Origin: Melastoma dodecandrum
Lineage: Eukaryota > Streptophyta > Magnoliopsida > Myrtales > Melastomataceae
Length of the DNA: 64,000 nt
Assembly: GCA_029817715.1 (NCBI GenBank)
Contig: JARUPY010000018.1
Coordinates: forward strand, 82,099 to 146,098
Reading direction: 5' to 3'
Under the pieces are notes generated by a model. That model saw only the letters and a list, made by a program, of their open reading frames with translations, was not told the origin of the DNA and did not search any database. The stretch's first letter is position 1. Each line of letters starts with the position of its first letter. Made by a program: the position numbers and the translations under genes. Of the stretch, positions 1 through 9,780 are shown one piece after another.

Positions 1-539
1 CCTAGAAAGACTGGAAACTCGGTCAAGAGGTTATGGTGGGAATATTCCGCAATAATGATACTTCTTAAGATATACCCTAAAACGTTCTGAAAGCAACCTA
101 TATAAAACAGAAAAATACCATAAACTTTAATTCAACTTTCCAAATAGATATCTCAAAAAACCTCGGATATTATATCCAATGTAACAAATGTTATAAGGCA
201 AGAAAGATACAAACTAGGAGGCCTTTCAAAAATCTTGCATAATCTAAGAAACCCAGTTGAGGAACAGCTCCGAATTCCTTACAGTACCACCCCACATGGA
301 GGAAGCTTTACAAAAACAAAAAGACCCCGTGCTTTGAGAATAATAACCAACAAATTTGGGCACCTCGGAGCACCCAACAATGACAAGCTGGCGATAACTC
401 ATAAACCCCAAAATACTCCGAAAAACAAATTTCACAGGAGCATATAACACACTTCAAACCCTACGCGCAAAACCAAACCACACCCAAAAAAATCAGCTTC
501 GAAATATAACCAGTGCGCGAAGAAGAAAGAGAAACAAGG
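1..539 (-). other. Probable intron 1 of the left-edge gene
   Basis: No convincing coding exon on either strand. Short open frames here have no recognisable motif. The position, just downstream on the minus strand of the MDRGEP exon, makes an intron the simplest reading. Confidence 0.3.
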
Positions 540-635
540 TTGCAGACCACTACCACTGCCATTGCCGCCACTACCGACACCACTTCCATTATTCTTAAGC
601 CATTGAGGAACAAGCGTTGGCTCGCCTCTATCCAT
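540..635 (-). CDS. First coding exon of a conserved plant protein (MDRGEPTLVPQWLK N-terminus), rest outside window
   Basis: Minus strand; the ATG is at 635-633 and the frame begins MDRGEPTLVPQWLKN followed by a Gly/Ser/Asn-rich run. A start of the form M(D/E)(R/K)xEP(T/S)LVP(E/Q)WL is, from memory, typical of a conserved, poorly characterised plant nuclear-type protein, and its first intron usually falls in the Gly/Ser-rich stretch. A GT dinucleotide near 560-545 inside that stretch would be the donor, so the left end given here is approximate. Everything further left (1 to about 540) would be intron 1. Function is not assigned. The identification rests on one short motif. Confidence 0.45.
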
Positions 636-1250
636 TCCTATCAAACAACATTATCTTCAAAATCTCCCCCCGACTTCCTCACCTCCCCCTCAGGGGAGAC
701 AAACCCAACCAACCAATTGAGCCCCAAATCCAACCGCCACTACAAAACACAATAAGGAAAAATAAGAACGAGAAGATCACTCCACTCCTCTCCGACTTCC
801 AATTGCACCAAAAAAAACCCTTAACAGCCACCACAAACAAAAACTCCGCCGCTACACGGGGGACTCACCGACTAACCCTCTCAACACCAAACCCCAAAAA
901 CCAAAACCGAAAGGAACAAGATTTCTCGGCTCAGCAACGGTTACAGAGCCAAGAAATGACACAATAAATTCGTGGGGTGGCCGAAATCCGAGGAAAGTCG
1001 GGGGGGATTTAGCAGGAGGGGAGCATCTGAAGGGAAGGGAGGGAAACCCTAGCGGAAGGGATTCGGAGGGATGGCAAGGTTTTCTTAGCAAATAATTTTT
1101 GACGAAATTGCCGGAGGTGGGGGGTATGGATGGATGGATGCAAAAGATTTTGTATTGGTCTCTGTTTTTTCCTTTCCTTTGGGAGGGCGGAGGAAAGGGA
1201 GGAAGTAACGGAAGCTTTGTATTTTATATATAACTTAATTGTATTCTATC
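636..1250 (-). promoter_or_regulatory. 5' leader and promoter of the left-edge gene
   Basis: Reading leftward, this stretch lies immediately upstream of the ATG at 635. A GC-richer, purine-skewed part (about 850-1080) resembles a plant 5' leader, and an AT-rich element (TATATA within 1221-1237) could be a TATA box. No open frame here has a recognisable domain. Inference from position and composition only. Confidence 0.3.
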
Positions 1251-1479
1251 CCCTCAACCCCCACCCTACTTAAAACATATGTTTACATGGTTATTATAAC
1301 TGCATTAAACGACATCGCTTTTGATTAATTGAACCAATTTCCAATAAAATATCAAAGCCCACATGTGTTGCTTATAAGGCCCATTATGTCCCTCCTTTAT
1401 GGGCCGAAGAGGCCCGTCATCTCCTCATTCATTAGGCCCGTTTGTTGGCCCTTCACAGCACCCGCCGCCTCCGATCTTC

Positions 1480-2210
1480 CCAACCACAATCATCGTCGGT
1501 GGAGATGGGTACGAAGGCGTGGAGAAATTCAAAGATGGCCCCCCCACCAATCACCACCCCCCACTTAACAAGCAAAACATTTCCAATTGTCTTGTCGGAA
1601 TATGATAATCCCCCCATTGCTACGTGTCTAGTAGCAGTTCAAGGTTAGTAACGAGAAGGGGAGCGAGCTCTTTCATTTTCAGGACTAATATATTATAAGC
1701 AACAACTTAATACGGATGCTATTACACGATCGGAATATTAACCTCTCGTGGTTTTAAAGTCACCCGTCCAGCTTTCCAATGGGTGGAATACTTTGAAATA
1801 GATAGACCCCCAGCTTAAGCTCAAGGTCTTTAACTATCTGTGTATTTAACAAGCTTCGGGAATACGATTGGCCGAGGCAGCCGCCACGGCGCAAAATAAG
1901 TTTGTTCCTCCCGCTGGTGGTGGTGGTGACAATCCTTTCATTCGACAGCCAGACGCTTATGCCGTCCGCGCGCTTGGTGCGGTGGAGGTAAAGGCTAATC
2001 TTCGTATCCAAACCCAAAGTGCTTGATTGATCCTCCTCCTTGGCCGGGAATTCTCTTCGTTTTTCTTTCGTTTTGTAATGTATCCAAACATAGTATTAGA
2101 CACCGTTGAATCCCTGAAAGATGCTCTCCCCACTGAAGAGGGAATATTGTTAAACAACTTGGTGTTGGATGGGAGTTGTGGGGGCAGCCTCTCCTCATAA
2201 GTCAAAAACT
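1480..2210 (+). pseudogene. Copy 1 of a small membrane-protein gene family, degenerate
   Basis: About 1860-2060 aligns by eye with copy 3 at 15220-15420: the shared elements are a glycine/histidine-coding start, a leucine-rich stretch (GTTTGTTCCTCCCGCTGGTG), a CAGACGCTT block, a TTGGTGC block and a GTGGAGGTAA splice-donor-like end followed by CTAATCTTC. In frame with copies 2 and 3, copy 1 has a TAA just before the leucine-rich segment and later shifts, so it cannot encode the same protein. Upstream blocks (CACCCGTC, TCTCGTGG, ATAATCCCC, AATTCAAAGATGGC) also match the region before copy 3, so a whole segment of roughly 700 bp was duplicated, not just the coding part. Confidence 0.5.
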
Positions 2211-2431
2211 TTTTTAAAGTCTAATATCATCCATCATCCACCCACCTTCGCCTTCTTGCGAAAGAAAAATTAAGGAAGAGACAAAAGAGAAAAATGGAAT
2301 TTTTCAAAAGGATTGTATGCAGTCACGATCCATTTGATCTTAAATTTTTCTTTGTATTTATAAAAACCTTGCAAATAGAACTCGAACCCAACCGGAAGAG
2401 AAAAAAATCCGGAAAGCTTAAAGGAAACACC

Positions 2432-2656
2432 ATGGAACGACAGCGTGCTGCTGCACTCAACGGCTGGGGATACCATATAGATAAGTTCTTCCTCCTACTA
2501 CTGGTTGTGATTCTTCACGTGGCCGCGAGACGCTTGAGAATTCCACCTTGGTGCTATATTCGTCCTGATCCTGATGACCCGAGGCCTGGCCCTGGATGCT
2601 GTGAGTATTACTTCCACTTTCACCGACAAAGAAGGAAGAGGGATGTGATTATATAG
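2432..2656 (+). CDS. Copy 2: small single-pass membrane protein, 74 aa, unknown function
   Basis: ATG at 2432 in good context (ACCATGG). The protein starts MERQRAAALNGWG, then has one hydrophobic segment (residues about 18-32, KFFLLLLVVILHVAARR), followed by PPWC and a Pro/Asp/Arg-rich tail ending in basic residues. A longer frame opens at 2294, but the similarity with copy 3 begins at the internal MER, so that start is preferred. A GTGAGT at 2600-2605 lies where copies 1 and 3 have GTAAAG or GTAAGA, so the real transcript may be spliced there and the last 18 residues may be intron. I do not recognise the family. A small type II membrane or secreted peptide is possible. Confidence 0.4.
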   Translation: MERQRAAALNGWGYHIDKFFLLLLVVILHVAARRLRIPPWCYIRPDPDDPRPGPGCCEYYFHFHRQRRKRDVII

Positions 2657-2659
2657 CAA

Positions 2660-3019
2660 AACCCTACCATATCATCCCGTATAAAAGATTTTCTATGAGG
2701 ATATTTTGCTAAATGAACCTTTTATTTTTTTATGGTGAGGCTTTCGGAGGGCAAGGACTAAAAGTCTAAAAGTGCTTTCAGTTTATATTCTTCTTCTTCT
2801 TCTTCTTTTAATATTAATAACATGTTCGTATATCTACACTCATTTAATTTCTGGGGTTCGTGATTTTAGTGTTGTTCCTAATTCGATTTCAGGAGATGGG
2901 ATGAGATGGAAGCCCCAGGAGTTCGCCGGCGTATCTTCCACTTTCTTGGTGTGTTTGTTTTCCCTTGTTGGTGTTCCCGGCTGTGTTTTGTCTTTGGGTG
3001 GTCTGTTTGATGTATAACA
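2660..3019. other. Intergenic, TTC microsatellite
   Basis: Contains a short (TTC)n run around 2789-2807 and AT-rich sequence. An open frame at 2772-3017 has no recognisable motif. It may be the intron or 3' part of the copy 2 gene. Confidence 0.3.
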
Positions 3020-3747
3020 ACATATCGCGATATTCGACAATGATAACGGTAATCTTAAAAATAAAGTGGTCGTCAAGACTTTCAAACAAACAATGTAACA
3101 GATAACTTGAATACAAGAACATAAATATTTACTTCCATTTCTGGAGAAAAGATTACGCGAAGACAACCAAGCAGCCCTTCGAGATCTTTAAATAATTGTC
3201 GTGTGTTATTACAAGAGGTTGACCCTGTATTTATACTAGTACTTGACCTTATCTACTAATAACCGCTAACACAACTGCTACTATAATTACTAGGCACATT
3301 TCACACAGGCTTTATTAAGACTAACTGCACGCTACATACTTCGACCAAGCCTTGGTGAAATTCCGACAGTGTATTGGCTAAGTCTTGGAACTTCGACTAG
3401 AACCCTTCCTTCGACTTGGTCTCGGTTGAACTTCACCTTATCCGTATTTCGACGTGATCGTGCTTCTACAGGATTGAGCTTCGTCCGTATACTACTTCGA
3501 GTAAATTATACTTCAACTGGATCTACATTCATAACGATGAGCCTTGCCCTCATCGAAGCCCCAAATGATTTTACCGTGTAAACATAGTCGAACTCTATAA
3601 GTTCGACTCTGGAGCTGTATTTCAGAAATTTTGAAACTTTTTACCCTATTTTGCGAATTTTTTTTTGTCAACTAACTAACGTTAAAATGGAACAACCCAC
3701 GAAACTAACTCCTTCCATTTGAAAAAGGGAACGTATTTGTGGACATG
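3020..3747. repeat. Remnant of an older LTR-like repeat
   Basis: The stretch is rich in TTCGACT/ACTTCG motifs and in reverse complement contains a TATAAATA-like box and leader-like sequence (around 3215-3235), as in LTRs. Part of it (about 3595-3715: ATAAGTTCGACT, then CGAATTTTTTTT, then TAACGTTAAAATGGAACAA) recurs in diverged form at 52605-52740, so it is a dispersed element. No coding domain remains. It ends where the GCATG target duplication of the next element begins. Confidence 0.45.
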
Positions 3748-3752
3748 GCATG
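3748..3752. repeat. Target-site duplication, left copy (GCATG)
   Basis: GCATG immediately precedes TGTTGA of the first LTR, and the same five bases immediately follow the third LTR at 14723-14727. A 5-bp duplication is standard for LTR retrotransposon integration. Confidence 0.8.
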
Positions 3753-4747
3753 TGTTGACATGGCAAATAATTTTGGGCCTGGGCTTAGAACAGAAACCCA
3801 GTAATCACTCAAGTCACACTCCGAGTCGGCCCAAGATACAGTCGTCTAGGCCGACTCACGACGAAGTCGATTAGGTCGACCCATGACGAAGTCGACTAGG
3901 TCGACTTATGACGAAGTCGACTAAGTCGATTTATGAACGGAGTCGACTAGGTCGACTCACGACGAAGGAATATGGTAATCAAAGTCAACCAAGATGACTC
4001 AACAGTAGCTAAGTCTACTAGTAGGGTCAAGTCGACGGAATTCTGGATAAGTCGACCAAGTCGGTCGTAGTCCGTACAGATCAGTCAAGTCGACAAGGTT
4101 GGAATAAATTTATTCATTTTCAATCACGTTTGTTAAAGATCGTAACTGATCCTAATATCCAGGAACGTGATCCCATATATCAAGGAGGTTGTTGAGACAC
4201 TCCCACGATATTAGGTATCACGATCTATAACACGATCTATCTGTTACGTGTTAAACACGTACAAGTCCTCTATAAATAGCAGATGAATTTTTCAAGACAA
4301 GGCACGACCATACACAGGCAAAGCTCTGAAGTTTGTTCGTCAACCTTAGGAATTAGATACCTTGACCCGGTTTATAGGTCAACTCCCCTTCCACCGACAG
4401 AGTGAGCTCGTAGGGCCTTTGCCGTCAACTCCCCGCCAGCGACACCACCGACGGAGTGAGCTCGTAGGGCCTTCGTCACAACCTCCCGCCAGCAACCGCC
4501 ACCGACGGAGCGAGCTTCCAAGGCCTTCGTCACAAGTTCTCCGCCGTCACAGGATTCCACATCGTTGTCACCACTTGCTCCCTTTTCGTTTTTTTATGGC
4601 TGTAAGCCCCTGTTCTTAATTCGTCAAGATTGTAAGACTTGCATTCTGTTTGAATAAAATTGTGCATCTTCTTACTGGCGACCACAATCCAATTCCTGTG
4701 AGTCCTTTGCCAAATATTTCCGACGTGATCTGTTCTATACGCGAACA
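3753..4747 (+). repeat. LTR 1 (left)
   Basis: Starts TGTTGACATGG and ends GCGAACA. It carries a cluster of GTCGAC palindromes (about 3840-4100), a TATAAATA box at 4271-4278, three short repeats around GACGGAGYGAGC (4395-4515) and an AATAAA signal near 4652. It is 25 bp longer than LTR 2 because of one extra GACGAAGTCGACTAGGTCGA-type unit. A small frame at 4362-4619 lies in the transcribed part and is probably not a gene. Confidence 0.85.
4271..4278 (+). promoter_or_regulatory. LTR 1 TATA box
   Basis: TATAAATA after CTC in the LTR, a good plant TATA box that would drive the element transcript. The same sequence occurs in the other two LTRs (near 9252 and 14247). Confidence 0.65.
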
Positions 4748-4753
4748 CGTTTT

Positions 4754-4771
4754 TGGCGACCACAGTGGGAG
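4754..4771 (+). other. Primer-binding-site-like sequence
   Basis: TGGCGACCACAGTGGGAG lies six bases after the LTR end. It begins with TGG, as expected of the complement of a tRNA CCA end, and resembles the TGGCGAC-type sites of some plant Ty3/gypsy elements for which tRNA-Arg has been proposed. The primer tRNA was not verified. The second copy starts at about 9736. Confidence 0.55.
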
Positions 4772-4798
4772 GAGAGAAAAAAAAAATCTTAGTCTCAA

Positions 4799-7700
4799 AT
4801 GCCGAGAAATACTCGAAGTACTATTGGCCGTGAGCGTCAGAATCCCTTAGATGGGGAAGACCAGGAACTTCCTCTGGGAATGGACTTGGAAGCGCCGGCC
4901 CTAGGAGGCCAGGCAGCTACAAACCAGTCCACTTTTGATTCACATGCCCCGTCCGAATTTATTTCGAGACTGGAGTTCCACAAGGAATTGGGGGATGTGC
5001 GTCAGGAGTTGACTGATATGAAGGGTATTCTAATGGATGTCCAAACTCTAATAGGGCGTCTTTCTAGCCCGAGAGACGAGGAAAGAGTGAGACCTCGTAT
5101 GAGAGAGGCCCCCTTTAGGGAGTCTACGTTCATGGCAGACGCTCGTCGGACTGCTCAAGGGCCACGTAACGTGACTTTTGAGCAATCTGAGATAAGGACG
5201 AATGCTCTCTTTGAACCCGGGAGTCTGGTTCCCCCTGGTCGACCCTCTTCTTCACGTAATCGATCAGCGAATACGTATTGGAATGAGGCAGAGGACTTCC
5301 AAGAGGAAACAGATCGGGGGGAGGATTTTATTCCGTCTCGTCGTCCTGGAAAAGAGCCAATGGTCGACGCAGTTGGAGATCCCTATGAGCCTGGACCCCG
5401 GAGTAGTAATCATCGTGAGGAGCCTTCATTTTATGTAAGGGATCCAACGAGCCAAACAATGGGAGAAAGGCCTCCGTATAGCCCGTTAAGGCCAACTCGA
5501 CTCGCAGGGCAGGGGCCGATAGGCGGTGTACCCCCAGACTTAAGAGAGGCCATAACTCAAGTTATAGAGCAAGTCGTCCCCGGAATAGCTCGGCGAGATG
5601 ACACCTGTTTATACAGGTCTCCTTATCCTGCGTACATTGATAGGGATTTCCCTTTACTTAGAGGTTATAGGGTGCCCGACTTCACTCGCTTCTCGGGCGA
5701 AGATGAAATGACTCCACTTGAGCATATTGCTCGCTTCACTCATCAACTTGGCGAGGCGGCCGAGAATGACTTCTGGAAACTAAAGCTCTTCCCGAACTCA
5801 TTAACCGGGGATGCCTTTACCTGGTATGCAAGTTTGCCGTCGGGGTCAGTAGCTTCATGGACTCAGATGCAGTCCATGTTTGTTAAAACGTTTGCTCGAC
5901 TCGATACCCCCATGTCGATGTTTTAGGTTATACGCCTTAGACAGGCTAATGGGGAACACCCGGGGCAGTTTTTAATGAAACTTAGAAAGGCCTTATTACG
6001 GTGTAGGCCTCCCATACCGGAGAAAGACCAGTTGCTCCTCGCATTAAATGCGTTGTCCATTCCTTTCCGGAAAAAGCTACAAGGGGAGCGCTTTGCCGAT
6101 CTATATGATTTGGCAAGGAGAGCCACTGAGTACTATCAGCTCCTAACAGAAGAGGCCAAGCTGACTCGAGCCTACCAAGTCGATACTTATGAAGTCGACG
6201 TGGCCGAGTTTGTTAAGGGAGAGTCGACTATATGTGACCCCTTGACTAGGAAAAATTCTAAAGCTAAAGCCTCCCAGAAAAATGCCGAGGAAAGGAAATA
6301 CTCCTTCGACACAGATAAAGTCGATGCCATTTTTGACTGGCTTTATCAAAAGAAAAGGATCAGGCTTAAGCCTGGTCATCGAGTCCCTCAGACAGAAAGG
6401 GAAAAAAGTAGGAATTACTGCAAGTGGCATGGTTCCTTCACCCATACTACCAAGGACTGCCTGTCCTTTAGAAATATAATTCAGGATTTAATAGAGTCTA
6501 AAGAGCTCTGTTTTCCTGAAGTCGATGAAGTCGCCATGGTGGATGATAATCCATTTGGCGACGAAGTCGCCATTCATACATTTGATATATTTGACACTGA
6601 GGTTAACCTTGTAGAAGTCATTAACGACTCTGCTATACCCTCGCAGGATTTGCAAGCAACTGGCGAGACCTTGGTGGTTAATGCCCTGATGAAGCGACTG
6701 GCTGAGCGTGGGGTTTTCATCCTGCCGAAGGGAAGGGACAAGTGGCTTTGCCACTGGCACCTGAACGACACTCACACGACGGACCAATGCCACACATTTA
6801 AGAAGTACCTGTTGGACAGTAAGACAGAAGACTGGTATGACCTGACCCCTTTCGAGGAAGCAGCAATGTCGTTGACTACCCCCCGAGGACCTTCTCACGT
6901 CCTCAAAAGTCCTCCTAGTGTGGATCGCCGACTGGCTTCGCGAGGAGGAAGAGGAGGTTCCCAGGGGCATAGGGGGAATGGAGAGGCAGCCGCCCGGGGT
7001 ACGGAACGCCCGGCACGGCGACTTGAGTTTATGGACTCGTCTGGCCAGAGAGTCGTCAAGCAGGGGTACACTAGGACTACCCATGTCAAGGAGATAAGAC
7101 ATGTGGAAAAGTATAAGGGAGTAGACCGACCCCAACAGGCTGCAAGTCGCAGGCCTCGATATGCGTCACAGACAGTCGACCCCCAGGAATTGCGGAGGGG
7201 ACCTCCTATCGCCCAATTCTTGGACGAGAAGCTACTGTGCCAGAAATGCAAGCTGATCGCCCACAATCGGATACTTATTACCCAGCTCTGCACAGCATGC
7301 TGCGTCAACTATTTCTTGCGGCTGGTCGACTTGTCCGCAAAAGGGGAGATGCTGGTGAAAGCGGTCCGCCCCGAGGGTACAGGTAATTCGAACCCTAGCA
7401 AACCTTCCTCGAATAGACCAGAAAATACTCCAGTGCAGGTGGGATATGACCCAGTCGACGGCAGATTCGTGGAGGTAAGCCGACTCCCTTTTGGTTCTAA
7501 GAAACCAAAATTCGTCAAAGCCCTTAACCCTTCGTCTCAATGGCAGAAGGTGGAAAGGAAGGTTGCGCCCCCCTTAAGGGCTCAAAAGAGAAAGGAAAGG
7601 CGTCTAAGTCACGCCCAAAAAAGACCTAGGATGACCCCTGCGATGCCACCCTCGGAAGGGAACCAAGCCGCAGAGAAACAAGTCGCAGAGCCTGAACGGG

Positions 7701-8713
7701 TCGAGTCTACTGATTACTCGGAAAACCCGGGCTCAAGCTTCGACTACACTCCTCTACGAGGAGACAGGCCCTGCGACTTCAATGCAGAACAAGGGCCCCT
7801 TGTGAGCTGTAACGCTCTCACCTTTCCTGCGGAGTTCGCCTGCAACGACAAGTCGGAGGCGCCGAAAGGTAAAATCCTGGACTCTAAGGTCACTTCTTTT
7901 CCATCTGGCTTCCCTCTGCACTGGTTGAGGAAACCATCGGATCGCATGAAACAGCACATGCACTCGTTATACATCGCAGCTACCTTTGACGGTGTTTTGG
8001 TGGGTCGAGTCTTAATAGACAACGGCGCCACCGTCAATGTTCTCCCACTCACCAAGTTTAGACTACTTGGGTACAAGCCTAGCGAGTTGGTACGAACCGA
8101 CGTGGCTGTAAGCGGCTTTAATGGGAGGAAGTCCGAATGCCTGGGGATATGCTCTGTGCATTTAGGCGTTGGAAGACACGAGCAGGAAACTGCTTTCTTC
8201 GTAATTGACATAGCCCCTTCGTTTAATGCGCTTTTGGGACGCGATTGGCTTCATAAAGCCGCCGCGATCCCATCGAATTTGCATAGGGAGTTGATTTTAT
8301 GGCTTGACTCTGAAATAGAGACTATCAGGGCTGATGAATACTCCTGTTGTAACAAGGGCATTTTACATGCAGAAACATGCAAGACGATCAAGGACCTCAC
8401 CCTGGATCAACGCTACAAGCTAGGAGACCCTACTGTCGGACCCCTAGGTGAACCCTCCGGGAAGTTCGACTTCATTGTGAGCTATGGCACCTCTCACCCC
8501 AAGCCTGATGAGGGATCAATCGTGCCGACAGGATGGGGGCCCGACTTCACGGACAAGGACATAGATGAGGTCCTGCAGGAAGTAGTCCCGACCAAGGATG
8601 GAAGCGAGACAGACAACAGTCCTAATGGCGACAAGGGGGAGGCGCAAGGAAGTGTTGAGCAAGGAAGAAAAGTGCGGGAAAAGGACGATGACTCTCCTTT
8701 ATATAGGGTATGA
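4799..8713 (+). pseudogene. Gag/protease-like polyprotein, copy 1, one in-frame stop
   Basis: Same reading frame as the intact 1304-aa copy at 9781 but interrupted by TAG at 5924-5926, where copy 2 has GAG. This single base change splits it into a 375-residue N-terminal part (4799-5926) and a C-terminal part open from after the stop to 8713. The rest is almost identical to copy 2, with a handful of substitutions. The stop falls inside the Gag core domain, so this copy should not make a functional particle protein. The following TGA sits just before the polypurine tract. Confidence 0.85.
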
Positions 8714-8745
8714 TTTCTGCTGAGTCAGCATAGCCAACCCAGCAT

Positions 8746-8759
8746 AAAAGGGGGGCTTA
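8746..8759 (+). other. Polypurine tract of internal region 1
   Basis: AAAAGGGGGGCTTA lies directly before TGTTGA of LTR 2, the usual second-strand priming site. The identical sequence precedes LTR 3 at 13728-13741. Confidence 0.7.
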
Positions 8760-9729
8760 TGTTGATATGGCAAATAATTTTGGGCCTGGGCTTAGAACAG
8801 AAACCCAGTAATCACTCAAGTCACACTCCGAGTCGGCCCAAGATACAGTCGTCTAGGCCGACTCACGACGAAGTCGATTAGGTCGACCCATGACGAAGTC
8901 GACTAAGTCGATTTATGAACGGAGTCGACTAGGTCGACTCACGACGAAGGAATATGGTAATCAAAGTCAACCAAGATGACTCAACAGTAGCTAAGTCTAC
9001 TAGTAGGGTCAAGTCGACGGAATTCTGGATAAGTCGACCAAGTCGGTCGTAGTCCGTACAGATCAGTCAAGTCGACAAGGTTGGAATAAATTTATTCATT
9101 TTCAATCACGTTTGTTAAAGATCGTAACTGATCCTAATATCCAGGAACGTGATCCCATAAATCAAGGAGGTTGTTGAGACACTCCCACGATATTAGGTAT
9201 CACGATCTATAACACGATCTATCTGTTACGTGTTAAACACGTACAAGTCCTCTATAAATAGCAGAGGAATTTTTCAAGACAAGGCACAACCATACACAGG
9301 CAAAGCTCTGAAGTTTGTTCGTCAACCTTAGGAATTAGATACCTTGACCCGGTTTATAGGTCAACTCCCCTTCCACCGACAGAGTGAGCTCGTAGGGCCT
9401 TTGCCGTCAACTCCCCGCCAGCGACACCACCGACGGAGTGAGCTCGTAGGGCCTTCGTCACAGCCTCCCGCCAGCAACCGCCACCGACGGAGCGAGCTTC
9501 CAAGGCCTTCGTCACAAGTTCTCCGCCGTCACAGGATTCCACATCGTTGTCACCACTTGCTCCCTTTTCGTTTTTTTATGGCTGTAAGCCCCTGTTCTTA
9601 ATTCGTCAAGATTGTAAGACTTGCATTCTGTTTGAATAAAATTGTGCATCTTCTTACTGGCGACCACAATCCAATTCCTGTGAGTCCTTTGCCAAATATT
9701 TCCGACGTGATCTGTTCTATACGCGAACA
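8760..9729 (+). repeat. LTR 2 (shared middle LTR)
   Basis: TGTTGATATGG to GCGAACA, 970 bp. It acts as 3' LTR of the first body and 5' LTR of the second. It lacks the extra 25-bp GTCGAC unit of LTR 1 and differs from it at few other positions. Confidence 0.85.
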
Positions 9730-9780
9730 CGTTTTTGGCGACCACAGTGGGAGGAGAGAAAAAAAAAATCTTAGTCTCAA

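Noticed and set aside
4362..4619. 85-codon frame repeated in each LTR (also 9344 and 14337)
   Set aside because: It lies inside the LTR leader and consists of translated short tandem repeats (GACGGAGYGAGC). Its preservation follows from LTR identity, not from coding.
6488..7135. 215-codon minus-strand frame inside the gag region (and its twin at 11470)
   Set aside because: Antisense shadow of the long Gag frame, with no motif and no independent start signals.
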